A stretch of DNA of 64,000 bases from NCBI GenBank assembly GCA_037953745.1, contig JBAKBP010007463.1:35716-99715 (forward strand). The letters are read 5' to 3'. The translations under genes and the position numbers were made by a program. Shown here in pieces: positions 10,650-20,923 of the stretch. The notes beneath the pieces are model-generated. The model did no database searches and was not told the DNA's origin. It saw only the letters and a list, made by a program, of their open reading frames with translations. The stretch comes from Lithodes maja. Taxonomy: Eukaryota > Arthropoda > Malacostraca > Decapoda > Lithodidae. Each line of letters begins with the position of its first letter. Position 1 is the first letter of the stretch.

Positions 10650-12257
10650 TATCGTTCTTGACCCCACCATATCACTTGGTAGCCTATTCCACCCCTCTAC
10701 AACTCTGTTACCAAACCAATATTTGCCTATACCTTTTCTGAAACGAAATTTATCTAATTTGAAACCATTTGTACGAGTTCTTTCGCTATCACTGAGCTCT
10801 AGAACATTTTTCATGTCCTCTTTATTAATCCCACTAACCCACTTGAATACCTCTATCATATCCCCTCTAACTCTGCATCTCTCTAACGAATGTAAGCCTA
10901 ATTTCTTCAACCTTCCTTCATACGGAAAATTTATAATATTATGGATCATTTTTGTCATTCTACGTTGTACTCTCTCCAATGAATCTATGTCCATTCTGTA
11001 ATAAGGACACCGAAATTGAACAGCATAATCCATATGGGGTCTCACTAATGACAAGTAAAGTTTTAAGATAACATCAGCAGTTCTGGTACTCACACTCCTA
11101 GATATGAACCCGAGAATCCTGTTTGCCTTGTTACGAACGCTTATACATTGTTTGCTAGGCTTCAAATCATTGCTAACAAACACACCTAGATCTTTCTCAC
11201 AGTCTGAGTTTTCTAATTCCATATTAGCTAGTTTATATATAACATTTGTATGCATCTTCCCTATCTTTAATACCTTGCATTTGTCAATGTTAAACTTCAT
11301 CTGCCAATTTACTGACCATTCGTGTAATGTATCTAGATCCCTTTGCAGACACTCTATATCTCTATCTGAATCAAGTTTTCTCCCCATTTTGGTATCGTCT
11401 GCAAATTTACTTATCCTACTAGTTATACCTAAATCAAGGTCATTTATGGATATAATAAACAACAGAGGACCTAATACAGATCCCTGGGGGACACCACTTT
11501 TGACTGCTCCCCATTCTGACTTCGTACCATTTATGCCGACTCTCTGCTTCCTACCAATTAGCCATGACCTAATCCATCCTAACAACGCCCCACCTATTCC
11601 ATGTGCCTCAACCTTTCTCATCAATCTCTCATGAGGGACTCTGTCGAAAGCTTTACTGAAATCTAAATATATAATATCATATGACTTGTCGCTATCTACT
11701 GCTTCATATACCTCTGAGATAAAACTAAGCAAATTTGTAAGGCAAGACCGTCCCTGAGTGAATCCATGCTGAGAAGAATTGATTAAGTTAAATGTTTCTA
11801 AGTGGTTTCTCATGTTCCAAGCAATAATTGACTCTAGTAGCTTTCCTATGATTGAAGTGAGACTAATGGGATGGTAATTGGATGCTATTGATTTATCACC
11901 TTTTTTGAAGATCGGAACTACATTTGCAAGCTTCCAAGCTTCTGGAACTATACCCGTTTCTAATGACTTGTGAAATAGAAATGTTAATGGGTAACTTAAC
12001 TCATTTCTGCATTCTTTTAATACTCTAGCATATATCTCATCAGGACCAGGCGATTTATTAGGTTTCAGTCTGTCAATTTCCTTAAGCACATCATTTATAA
12101 TTATAGTAACCGTACTTAACCTATTTTCTATACAATCGCTATATACCTTACGGACTTCTGGAAACTGTACTAAATTTTCATTAGTGAAAACGGAAAGAAA
12201 TTGACTATTTAATGTACTCCACATTTCTAAATCATTTTCTGTCATTTCTCCTATCAA
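10650..12257 (-). pseudogene. CR1 ORF2 reverse transcriptase domain
   Basis: Long open frame (566 codons to 10557, the last part being read-through into the neighbouring element). RT motifs in order: RLKPNKSPGPDEI, FKKGDKSIASNYHPISLTSI, IYLDFSKAFDRVPHERL (motif A), SGVPQGSVLGPLLF (motif B), ISKFADDTKMGR (catalytic F-A-D-D), then LGVFVSNDLKPS and the CR1-type C-terminal RFRKGIGKYWFGNRVVEGWN. The last roughly 20 residues expected after WNRLPSDMVGS are missing and replaced by unrelated codons, so the copy is 3' eroded. It would act at target-primed reverse transcription. Not intact as an ORF2: endonuclease and RT are in separate frames. Confidence 0.85.
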
Positions 12258-12447
12258 AGTTTTAAGGGGACCAATTACATCTCTAACCTTGGATTTATAT
12301 AGTTGGTAAAAAGCTTTAAGATTATTTTTTGAGTCATTGGCAACCTTAATTTCATAATTTCTTTTTTCTTTCCTAATATCCTTTTTTACCTGTTGTGATA
12401 GATTCTGATAGTAAGCAAGTAGGTGAATTTCGCCTTACTCAATTTTT

Positions 12448-12699
12448 CTATATATTCCTCTCTTTTTTTCCTAGACGATCTAATAGTCTATTATTCATCC
12501 ATTTGGGTTGGTTCTGTGTTGATCTAAATTTTCTTTTGGGGATATATTTATTTTGCACATTGAATACTGACTTGATAAAAGTATCGTATGTATCTACCAA
12601 GTTTGAAGTATCTTTCTGACTTAAAATGACAGGTGCCTGAGAAGGGATACACTCATTTGGACACCTGGATCGACTTAATTTTTTGACCATAGGGTCCAC
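12448..12699 (-). pseudogene. CR1 ORF2 linker between endonuclease and RT
   Basis: An 83-codon frame with NQPKWMNNRLL (P-K-W-M), the usual CR1/L2-group linker motif between the endonuclease and RT domains. It lies between the endonuclease fragment and the RT frame on the same strand, in the right order, out of frame with the RT. Confidence 0.7.
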
Positions 12700-12753
12700 T
12701 AATAGAGCTCTTCTTAACCCACCATTATCGGCTTTTCTGAAGTCTGGTATTAA

Positions 12754-13222
12754 CCCTTATTTAGCGGGCTAGGTGGTCTATTTGACCGTAGCGCCCAGCG
12801 TTTTTTTTTTTTTTTCTGTGCTCATTTTCATGCCTAAATAAGAGCCAGAGCGTAAAACAAGTATCTATCCCTGAAAGGGCGTAAACAGGGCTTTCCAATG
12901 ACACCCGAACCATCCTTGTACGACCACTGGTTCTCTTGCAACGATCGTGCAACACGAGTGCAAAAACCCTGAAATAAGGTCATTTCCTTACATAATTCCC
13001 TGTGTAGTGAGTGAGGAGAGGGGGGAGGAAGTTAGAATACAGTTCAGTAGATCTGCGGTGGTCGTGGGGAGCAGTCATAAGGGTACTACGCTCATCCCAC
13101 CGCTCAGCTCTCTCTCTCTCAGCAACATTACGTGCTGAAAATGGTGCTCGACAGATGTCGTGCACCGCCACTTAGTCCAAATTTATTTCACTCGACATAT
13201 GTCGCGCGCCGCCAATAAGGGG
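12754..13222 (+). mobile_element. TTAA-flanked MITE inside CR1 ORF2
   Basis: Bounded by TTAA at 12750-12753 and 13223-13226. Ends are CCCTTATTTAGCGGGCTAGG and GCGCGCCGCCAATAAGGGG. It interrupts ORF2 shortly after the endonuclease SDH motif; removing it and one TTAA restores continuous CR1-like sequence. A T-run of about 16 at 12800 lies inside. No ORF of note. Confidence 0.85.
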
Positions 13223-13239
13223 TTAATGTTGTATTCTCT

Positions 13240-14078
13240 CTGGTATTACCTTTCCATTGTATATTAAAATACACAGAATTGTGATCACTATTTCCTAGGT
13301 GGTCCCCGATTTCTACACTATTTATCATATGTTCATTGTTACTGAAAACTAAATCGAGAATATTATCACCTCTAGTCGGCGTATCTATGAATTGAGATAA
13401 AAAAACTATCTTGTACTACCTCAATAAACTCCTTTGAATCAGAGTCGCCTATTTGTGCTGCCAATCTATATTAGGGAAATTAAAATCCCCCATAATGCAC
13501 ACGTTGCTAAACCTTGATGCTATTTTAATTTCCTCCCATAATGATGTTCCGTCATTTCTACTCATATTTGGCGGTCTATACATAACTCCAATAACTATGG
13601 TCTCACTACCTTCGTTAACCTCTACCCAAACACTTTCATTTTCATTATTTACTCTAATACCTGATTTAATACAGCTTTTTAATGAACTCCTGACAAACAC
13701 TGCTATACCACCGCCCCTCCTACTTGTTCGGTCATATTTAAACAATCTATATCCCGGTATATCAAACTCTGCTAAAAAATGCCTGGTTTCTGTATTAATC
13801 CATGTTTCAGTTAGCGCTATTATGTCTATATTTTCTTTGCTAACCAGTGCTCTAAGTTCGTTCATTTTATTACATACACTTCTACAATTTGTATAATAAA
13901 CCCTCAAACTATTACTTGTATTTGCAACTATTTTTCTATTGTTTTTAACTAATTTATTTTTACCTGTTGAACTACTAGACCTAGACGGAAAATCTACGCT
14001 ATCAGAATGTTCGTTATTACTATCAATTTCATGTGGCTGGGATTCTATTTTACTTACACACCTATGGTTTATTAACAA
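13240..14078 (-). pseudogene. CR1 ORF2 apurinic/apyrimidinic endonuclease
   Basis: The 13449-14078 frame contains the exonuclease-endonuclease-phosphatase fold signatures: RVYYTNCRSVCNKMNELR, IDIIALTETWI (catalytic Glu), RRGGGIAVFVR, VIGVMYRPPN and IMGDFNFPNIDW (catalytic Asp/Asn). A frame break follows; the last motif, HLGNSDHNSV (S-D-H), is in a different frame near 13290. The domain nicks target DNA to prime reverse transcription. Order and motifs match CR1/L2 endonucleases. Confidence 0.85.
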
Positions 14079-14565
14079 AACCCTGCAACAAACTTGTCGA
14101 GTGAGCTGGCTAAGGTCGAAACTCCTAGTCGAGAAAGATGTACTCCATCCTGGGCATAGAAGAGGGTCCAGTTATCCAGGAATGGAATATTATTTGCCTT
14201 GCAATACTTCTCCAGCCGGCTATTTACACCAATAGCCCTGGAGGACCATTCCTTCCTTACCCCTCTTCTTGGTAGGATACTGTGTACCACAGGAACTCCA
14301 CCCTTCTCCTTGATCCTCTCCAACATTTCCTGGTACGTGGTGAGCAACTCCTCAGTCCTGCATTTCCAAATGTCATTGCTCCCTGCGTTGAGGAAGATGA
14401 TGGAGTCCTCCCCACTCGCTTCCATGACACCATCTAGCTTTTCTGCCACCCTCTCGACTCCGGCACCAGGCAGACAGACAACTTTACCAACATGTGTGTT
14501 AGTAGCCCTGCCAGGTATTTAACCATTGAATCCCCTACAATTAAGATAGACTTAGCTGTTTTCTG
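14072..14565 (-). pseudogene. CR1 ORF1, SGNH-hydrolase (esterase) domain
   Basis: Three SGNH blocks are visible: SILIVGDSMV near 14527-14556 (nucleophile Ser), FLNAGSNDIW (the N-D block) and YAQDGVHLSRLG (the catalytic D-x-x-H). A one-base break near 14505 separates the GDS block from the rest; the 14072-14449 frame starts only after it. Esterase-like domains in ORF1 are known for some CR1-clade LINEs; their role in the life cycle is unsettled, with lipid or membrane interaction proposed. The frameshift makes this copy inactive. Confidence 0.8.
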
Positions 14566-14955
14566 TTACCGGCCTGTAGCAGTAGCAGCAGAAATAGCTG
14601 CAGATTTCCTCCCCTCCCCTCTCCCTGCCCCGCCGTAAGACGGGTCATCTCCTTCCTTCTTTCCCCCTTCACTGCCATCACACTCTTTATCCAGGGCGCT
14701 ATACTTGTTTTTAACCGTCACATACTGCTTCTGGAAGGTTAATTTCATTCCTCTTGAAGATGCCACCTTCCAGGAAGAGTCAGGTTTTCCTACACCAGTG
14801 GCATTTTTCTTTTCCTCTAATGCCATCTTCAATGCTAAGTTCTCATTCTTGAGAGATTGGACCTCGAGCTCAACATTATCCAGCCTGTCTTGCAAAGCAA
14901 GACAAAGCTGGAGAACATGGGAAGAGGTGACAATCTCATCAGCACAAGCCATCAC
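14566..14955 (-). pseudogene. CR1 ORF1 N-terminal coiled-coil region
   Basis: A 129-codon frame starting MMACADEIVTSSHVLQLC. Leucine-rich heptads at about residues 15-50 (LALQDRLDNVELEVQSLKNE) suggest a trimeric or dimeric coiled coil, followed by a conserved SSWKVASSRGMKLTFQ stretch and a low-complexity Gly/Glu/Ala tail. Homologous by eye to the plus-strand ORF1 start at 10329. ORF1 proteins package LINE RNA; here it continues directly into the esterase region. Confidence 0.65.
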
Positions 14956-15045
14956 TAAGAATGTTCACCTCACTAGGGGATAAACAGGTATGTCACGAGC
15001 GGTCACTGGGTACGTCCTCACTGGTCAAAGGTCAGGAGGCAACTG

Positions 15046-15050
15046 ATCGC
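15046..15050. repeat. Target-site duplication of BEL1 (left copy)
   Basis: ATCGC at 15046-15050 is repeated at 22382-22386 directly after the 3' LTR. Five bases is typical of BEL/Pao. Confidence 0.8.
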
Positions 15051-15847
15051 TATCGTATAAATACGATAGAATATGACTCTTTTGTGATCTCGTATGTCTC
15101 TGTGACGTCACAATCTCTCCTACAGCACGACGTAGGATGAGTAGATCGTATATTATAAGATTGTAAATAAGTTAAGTTATAAAAGGCCTAATATGCTATT
15201 AAGCAATATTGCCATGGTCTTATGTAGTATATATGAATTTATCGTATATATTAATATAATTTATCGTATAGAGCAACCTAAATGCGGTACGATAATTTGG
15301 GCTCCTGGCGGTTTGCCAAGGCAGCAAGGTGTGCTTTTGAGGTACGCCAGAGCCTTCACGAACACCAACCAGTTAACATCCAATTTTCCGCCCTCAGTTG
15401 ATCGTGCTTTTGTGCCTGTAATCACAATACACATACAGCAATACACTCAGCTACACCATCACGACGCTCTCATCGACATCATGACTGACTGATAGATAAG
15501 CATACATTATAATAATCATGTCCATTCCCATGTAATCATTTATTCTTTCTTTAACTTGACTCGAGTCTTGGGACCGAAGTCTCGTTCCCCATTGTCCACC
15601 GCCATATTGGATAAAACGTTCTCCCTTGCCTCATTGCCACGTGGAACTATTGGTGAGTTAATTCCTGGCTAATATTAACCCTTATAACCTTACCCTATAT
15701 ATACATTTATTATGTGAGACCTTTGGATATAAATTAGCTTGTTTCAGATTGAATTCAATTTAGATATAGAGTAGTTTTCATTTAGATTGATTTTATTTGA
15801 TTCATTATAGCTTAGTAATATTTAACTTCCATTGATAGTTTACCACA
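15051..15847 (+). repeat. 5' LTR of BEL1
   Basis: Begins TATCGTATAAATACGATAGA (a short palindrome) and ends TAGTTTACCACA. Ends were set by comparing the two LTRs with the TSD. It does not show canonical TG...CA termini at its left end. It contains a 99-codon ORF (15193-15492) also present in the 3' LTR; probably not a gene. Confidence 0.9.
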
Positions 15848-16259
15848 TTGGTGCCCAGACCCGGGAATTAGCTACCAGTAAGGGATTTTAAGGCAATGAA
15901 CAAGGGGACATATAACAGGATGCAGGAACAACTCTATGATAAACTGGCAAGGCTAGCCAAGCGATGGTTAGAGCCGGAATGCAGGGTCACATCGTTGTGC
16001 CTGCCTAAGTCCTGCATCCCACCCATCATCTTTCCCCAGTAATTTTCTTTTCCGTTTCGGACTTCCTGTGACTATTATGACCTGACCTAACATTTTTTCT
16101 TGTTCAATATGATCCATTAGTAGGTATTGCTATTTAGTGTACTATTTTTTCTCCATAACATAGAAGTCCGCCGGTTGGCGTCTCTTAATTAGACTATTAT
16201 TTGGCCGTTGTTTTTGTAACGTAACATTTAGATACATAGCCTATAGGCTCGCATGCAAA
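15848..16259 (+). other. BEL1 leader with primer-binding site
   Basis: Directly after the LTR comes TTGGTGCCCAGACCCGGG; the TGGTGCCCAGACCCGG part would pair with the 3' end of a tRNA. The matching tRNA was not identified. The remaining leader is noncoding up to the ATG at 16260. Confidence 0.6.
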
Positions 16260-19200
16260 ATGGATAAAAACGATAAAGAGACACCGTCTAGTGGGGTGCT
16301 GATCAAAGCCCCTAAAAATCAAAGGGCGGGACTTCGGGGAGTATTAAATAGGCTAATAGTGGACTTAAACACTTTCATCACTACTGCTGATCTAGAGGAA
16401 TTGGAGGCCAGATTAGATAACGTCCAGGCTACCCACGGTCGTATTACGGCTCTGAGTGAGGTGATTGTGGCTGACATGATAGAGGAGGAAGAGATAATTA
16501 CAGAGTGTGATAATCGCGCCCTCTATGACGAACCTGTCTTTAGAGCGAAGCGCCTATTACAGCGTGCTGTCGCAAGTAAGAAGGGAGGCGATAATGAGGC
16601 CCATAGAAGGGCTGACCCAAAACATACTGTACACCTCCCAAAGCTCAATCTTCCTACATTTGGGGGCAAGTTAACCGAGTGGTTAGCTTTCTGGGACGTA
16701 TTTCGATCTGCGGTTCATGAATCCTCTTTGGATAATGTCCGCAAGTTTCACTATCTGAAGGGACAAATGGAAGGAGAGGCCTTACATTTAATAGAGGGTT
16801 TTGCAGTAGTGGGTGGTAGTTATCTTGAAGCGGTACACTTATTAGAGTCCACATACGGGGATAGAGAGCAGTTGAAGATGGCCCATGTCGTTGCCTTGTT
16901 GGGGCTCGCAGAACCACAGTATAAGGTTGATGAGTTGACAAACTTCAGGGCAAATATGGAGTGCCATACTCGATCGCTAGACACCCTAGGGCTTACCACG
17001 CAGGAAATGATAGTCATTATCTTGCGGCAGAAGCTTCCTATGGCAATACTTGATAAGGTAAGATCATTTGAACTGGGGGAGTTCAAAACTCAGTTCAGCA
17101 AGGAGATCAATAATCTACAGTTGAACAAAGGGAGAATGTATGTGTCGGGAGGGAGTGAGAATGTGGAGAAGAGGGGAACAATAAGCATGACAGTGGGGAC
17201 TAAAGTAAAGAAAGAGGGTGTGTATAAGAAACCTGCTCAGATTCTATGTAAGCTATGTAACAACAAACATAAATGGAGTTTCTGCATAAAATACCCGACA
17301 AATGAGACAAAACTAGCACAGGCGAAAAGATTGAAGCTATGTGTAGGTTGTCTAAGTGGGGAACATGGTAAGCAGGGACAATGTACTGCTACATACTTAA
17401 GGCCCTGTCGCCACTGCAAAGGACATCACTTTGATAAGTTGTGTCCTACAGCAGATAAAGTCAAAGACGTCAAAACAGAGGGTACTACAACTGTGACACT
17501 AGGTAGCACGCAAGACACCACTATATTGCCCACAATACAGATTCCCATGGAAGGTAATGACATTAACAAAGTTTGTCGGGTACTTCTAGATCAAGGATCT
17601 CAACGTTCCTTTATAAAGAGGTCCATACTAGTGGGATTGAAGCACCGAATCGTAGGGGCTGAGACTCTTCGATTACAGGGCTTCACAGGGGTTACTGATA
17701 AACAAGACTACGAGATAGCGGAGATTTCATATTTCTATCGTAAAAACCGGTACTTTATGACTTGTATCGTAGTAGACACCCTACCAGAATATGTATCTGT
17801 GGGTGTGAAGAAGGTGGAACACGCATTACGTAGCAAAGGGGTTAACTTGTCAGATCCCATGGGAAATCAGAGTGAGGTGCATGTTCTACTTGGTGTAGAT
17901 CATTATTATGAAGTAGTATACCCTGGATTTAAAAAGATGTGTGGTGTAGTTTTAATCCCCACTAAATTTGGATACTGCATGAGCGGAAAGGTGCATACTA
18001 CACAGTCAAAGGTCCTGGTCGACACGGTCTCGATATATAGAGTCAATGTAACCGCGGCAGAGGAGTTGGGAAGGGAGGATTCCCAACCTAGTGACCCTAA
18101 GATGGCTGCCGAGTTCGACCTGGAACGACTGTGGAGATTGGATCACATAGGCATTAATCCTATGGAGACTGATTATGACTCGGAAGTTGCGCTACAAAGG
18201 TTTGACGAGTCTGTGTGCTACTGTGCCTCAGACAAGCAATATAAAGTTAGTTTACCCTGGAAGAACAGTGAGATAAGCCTGCCTACCAACTATGGTTTGG
18301 CATTAGGTCGCTTGCGCGCATTGCAGCGGAAATTGTCTAATGAACCGAGCACGCGCCAGGCGTATGACGATGTATTTCGGAGTTATGAGGATAGGGGCTT
18401 TATAGAGAGAGTCGATGTCAGGGAACCGTGTAAGAAGGGTAGGGTTCACTATCTGGCCCATCATGGGGTAAAGAAAGACAGCGTCACCACACCAATACGG
18501 GTGGTGTATGACTGTTCTGCCCACCAAGGACAACAACCCAGTCTAAATGACTGCCTGTTGACAGGTCCGTCCATGGTGTCGGACCTGTCCCAACATCTAT
18601 TGCGGTTTAGGCTGGGGAAGTATGCCTATACCAGTGACATCGAGAAGGCATTCTTGATGGTAAAGCTAATGGAGGAAGATAGAGATGTTACCCGCTTTCT
18701 TTGGTTCGGCGACATTAGCGACTCTGAAAGTCCCATCATAATATACCGTTTTCGGGTTGTACTCTTTGGGGCCACTTGCTCGCAGTTTTTGTTAAATGCC
18801 ACAATCAGAAAACATCTAGCTGACACTCATGAGGACACAAGTAAACTATCTCGCGGATTATACATTGACAATTTGCAGGGTACTAGCGATAGTCAAAATG
18901 ATTTGTTATGTGCATACTGGCAAGCACGCAGATTGTTTGCGGATGCACATCTATTTCTCCGCGAGTGGGTTACTAATAGTGAAGATCTTCAGAGTTTAAT
19001 ACAGGTGGATGGTACGGCATCTCTTTACCAGGAAAAGTCCAGAAATTTGGGGATGATCTGGCAACCTAAACATGACATACTAACTTTTCAAACAAGGTCT
19101 TTTGCTCAGCAGACAGGAGCGCACACCAAAAGAAGTCTGTTGAGCAAAGTTGCGCAATTTGTTGATCCTTTGGGTCTAGCATTACCTGTTACCATAAGAG

Positions 19201-19475
19201 CTAGGATTCTAATGCAGGAAGTTTGGAGACGTAAAATAGGATGGGATGACAGTTTGCCTGAGGACCTGAATGACCAAGGGACATTGTTGTTGAATGAATA
19301 TGCCATCCTATGTACTAAACCTATACCTCGTAAAGTGGCGGCGTTCGGTGACGTTACGTTACACACGTTTTGCGATGCTAGCGCCACGGCATACGGGGTA
19401 GCCATATATGTTGTTACTTCATTTGGGGCACATTTAGTTACAGCCCGGGCCAAGGTAGCCCCGGTTAAAAGGTAA
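16260..19475 (+). CDS. BEL/Pao Gag-protease-RT polyprotein (ends within RNase H)
   Basis: Single 1071-codon ORF. Gag holds a DUF1759-like region from about residue 127 (LPKLNLPTFGGKLTEWLAFW). Cys/His knuckles follow at about 330-342 (CKLCNNKHKWSFC), then RLKLCVGCLSGEHG, then 383-395 (CRHCKGHHFDKLC). The DUF1758-type protease has LLDQGSQRSFI at about 442. RT runs from about 750: YDCSAHQG, YTSDIEKAFLMVKL (motif A, 790), then LYIDNLQGT at about 868, where the usual YxDD reads YIDN. RNase H starts at about 1035 (HTFCDASATAYG) and the frame stops soon after at VAPVKR. RNase H resumes 12 bases downstream in another frame, so a one-base indel or a recoding event separates them; the BEL relic at 29 kb reads through this point, favouring an indel. 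Confidence 0.9.
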   Translation: MDKNDKETPSSGVLIKAPKNQRAGLRGVLNRLIVDLNTFITTADLEELEARLDNVQATHGRITALSEVIVADMIEEEEIITECDNRALYDEPVFRAKRLLQRAVASKKGGDNEAHRRADPKHTVHLPKLNLPTFGGKLTEWLAFWDVFRSAVHESSLDNVRKFHYLKGQMEGEALHLIEGFAVVGGSYLEAVHLLESTYGDREQLKMAHVVALLGLAEPQYKVDELTNFRANMECHTRSLDTLGLTTQEMIVIILRQKLPMAILDKVRSFELGEFKTQFSKEINNLQLNKGRMYVSGGSENVEKRGTISMTVGTKVKKEGVYKKPAQILCKLCNNKHKWSFCIKYPTNETKLAQAKRLKLCVGCLSGEHGKQGQCTATYLRPCRHCKGHHFDKLCPTADKVKDVKTEGTTTVTLGSTQDTTILPTIQIPMEGNDINKVCRVLLDQGSQRSFIKRSILVGLKHRIVGAETLRLQGFTGVTDKQDYEIAEISYFYRKNRYFMTCIVVDTLPEYVSVGVKKVEHALRSKGVNLSDPMGNQSEVHVLLGVDHYYEVVYPGFKKMCGVVLIPTKFGYCMSGKVHTTQSKVLVDTVSIYRVNVTAAEELGREDSQPSDPKMAAEFDLERLWRLDHIGINPMETDYDSEVALQRFDESVCYCASDKQYKVSLPWKNSEISLPTNYGLALGRLRALQRKLSNEPSTRQAYDDVFRSYEDRGFIERVDVREPCKKGRVHYLAHHGVKKDSVTTPIRVVYDCSAHQGQQPSLNDCLLTGPSMVSDLSQHLLRFRLGKYAYTSDIEKAFLMVKLMEEDRDVTRFLWFGDISDSESPIIIYRFRVVLFGATCSQFLLNATIRKHLADTHEDTSKLSRGLYIDNLQGTSDSQNDLLCAYWQARRLFADAHLFLREWVTNSEDLQSLIQVDGTASLYQEKSRNLGMIWQPKHDILTFQTRSFAQQTGAHTKRSLLSKVAQFVDPLGLALPVTIRARILMQEVWRRKIGWDDSLPEDLNDQGTLLLNEYAILCTKPIPRKVAAFGDVTLHTFCDASATAYGVAIYVVTSFGAHLVTARAKVAPVKR

Positions 19476-19486
19476 CTATCCCTAAA

Positions 19487-20923
19487 ATGGAATTGACTGC
19501 CATGCTGCTATTAGCACGTCTGGTGCAACATGTACGCGCAGCATACGAGAGCAAATTAAATATTGAAATCGTTCATGTATGGTGCGATAGTCAGGTCGCA
19601 CTCAACTGGATACATAGCAAGAAGTCTCTGCCAGTTTATGTGCGGAATAGGGTAGATGAGATTAGAGCCCTTTTGCCAGACGTTGCTTATCATTATGTAA
19701 ATACAAAAGAAAACCCTAGTGATCTCATAACTAGGGGTATAACGGCTAGCCAGTTAATGAAGTCCGAATTGTGGTGGCATGGTCCAAAGTGGCTGCTCCA
19801 TGAAAGTGAATGGACGATATGGCATGCTGTTGGTGAGGGACTTCTGCCACTGGAAACAGTGGCAGTTACAGCCCAACCAAATGAGCCACCGGGTCCTATC
19901 ATGAAGTGGGCAAGATTCGGTGACTATAATAAACTAGTCAGAGTTGTAGCTTGGGTGTTGCGATATGTATCCAATCTCAAGCTTAAAGTAACGGGCCAAC
20001 TCTGCAACAGGGGTCACAACATTGATGCTCGTGAATTTAAAGCAGCTGAAGTAACTTTGATCAAATGGGTTCAAGTAGAAACCTTTTCCAATGAATTAGA
20101 ATCCTTGAAAAGCTCGAATAAGACATTAATGCCTAATATAGTGCGTCAACTACGGTTGCACCTAGACAATGGCCTCATCAGGTGTGAGGGTCGCCTGAAG
20201 TGGTCGGGTGTACCAGACGGCACAAACCGACCTATACTTATGCCAACAAGACATCACGTTACTGATCTATTGATCATACGTGCACATAGGGAAGTAAAAC
20301 ACTACAGAGTATGTCATATTATATCAAATTTACGTCTCACATGGTGGATACCCAGAGTTCGACAAGTAGCTCGACGCGTAGTGAGAAAGTGTGTAATATG
20401 CCAGAGACTAAAGGGTAAACCATATGCAACTGGACCAGCTCCACCTCTACCTGAATGCCGTGTAAAGCACGTAGAACCTTTCCAAGCGGTAGGATTAGAT
20501 TACACAGGGGCATTGAAGACGAGGGAGCATGAGAAGGTTTATATATTATTGTTTACCTGTGCGACGTCTCGAGCGGTACACCTAGAACTATGTGATAATA
20601 TGTCTAGCGAAGAATTTATGCTGGCGTTCAGACGGTTTTGTGCCCGTCGTTCATTCCCTCAACTCATTCTTAGCGACAATGCTCCCACTTATGTCCAAGC
20701 ATCAAAATATCTAAAGGATAGGAGTAGTGATCCTACTGTTATCACTTTTTTGCGAGAGAAGAAGTGCGAATGGAGGTTCATTCCAGTTAAGGCACCTTGG
20801 TTTGGTGGAATGTGGGAACGATGTGTCGGCATAGTAAAGTCAGGACTAAGAGCGGTTGTAGGACGTGCTCTATTAAAGAAAAGTGAGTTGACGACAGTCC
20901 TCACAGAGATGAGGCAGTCGTGA
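19487..20923 (+). CDS. BEL/Pao RNase H remainder and integrase
   Basis: 478 codons; the Met at 19487 lies within the conserved KMELTAMLLLARL segment, so it is not a natural start. RNase H continues with VHVWCDSQVALNWIHS and NPSDLITRG. The integrase zinc domain is at about residues 266-307 (H-x3-H to CVICQRLKGK). Core catalytic residues are visible: Asp in GLDYTGALK (about 337), Asp in LILSDNAPT (about 397) and Glu in APWFGGMWERCVG (about 443). It inserts cDNA into host DNA. The frame ends at TEMRQS because one base is missing relative to the expected frame; NDRPLTF follows in the next frame. Confidence 0.88.
   Translation: MELTAMLLLARLVQHVRAAYESKLNIEIVHVWCDSQVALNWIHSKKSLPVYVRNRVDEIRALLPDVAYHYVNTKENPSDLITRGITASQLMKSELWWHGPKWLLHESEWTIWHAVGEGLLPLETVAVTAQPNEPPGPIMKWARFGDYNKLVRVVAWVLRYVSNLKLKVTGQLCNRGHNIDAREFKAAEVTLIKWVQVETFSNELESLKSSNKTLMPNIVRQLRLHLDNGLIRCEGRLKWSGVPDGTNRPILMPTRHHVTDLLIIRAHREVKHYRVCHIISNLRLTWWIPRVRQVARRVVRKCVICQRLKGKPYATGPAPPLPECRVKHVEPFQAVGLDYTGALKTREHEKVYILLFTCATSRAVHLELCDNMSSEEFMLAFRRFCARRSFPQLILSDNAPTYVQASKYLKDRSSDPTVITFLREKKCEWRFIPVKAPWFGGMWERCVGIVKSGLRAVVGRALLKKSELTTVLTEMRQS

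Larger units (their letters stand above)
10650..15050 (-). mobile_element. CR1-type LINE, near full length but degenerate (minus strand)
   Basis: Reading from 15050 down: 5' leader, ORF1 with coiled coil and SGNH esterase, ORF2 with apurinic endonuclease and RT. ORF1 is frameshifted, ORF2 has frame breaks, and a MITE sits between endonuclease and RT. The 3' end near 10650 is an AT-rich tail. The 5' leader is interrupted at 15050 by the BEL/Pao element. This is the classic CR1 organisation. Confidence 0.8.

Noticed and set aside
10723..11634. Plus-strand ORFs of 92 and 176 codons
   Set aside because: Antisense shadows of the CR1 RT on the minus strand.
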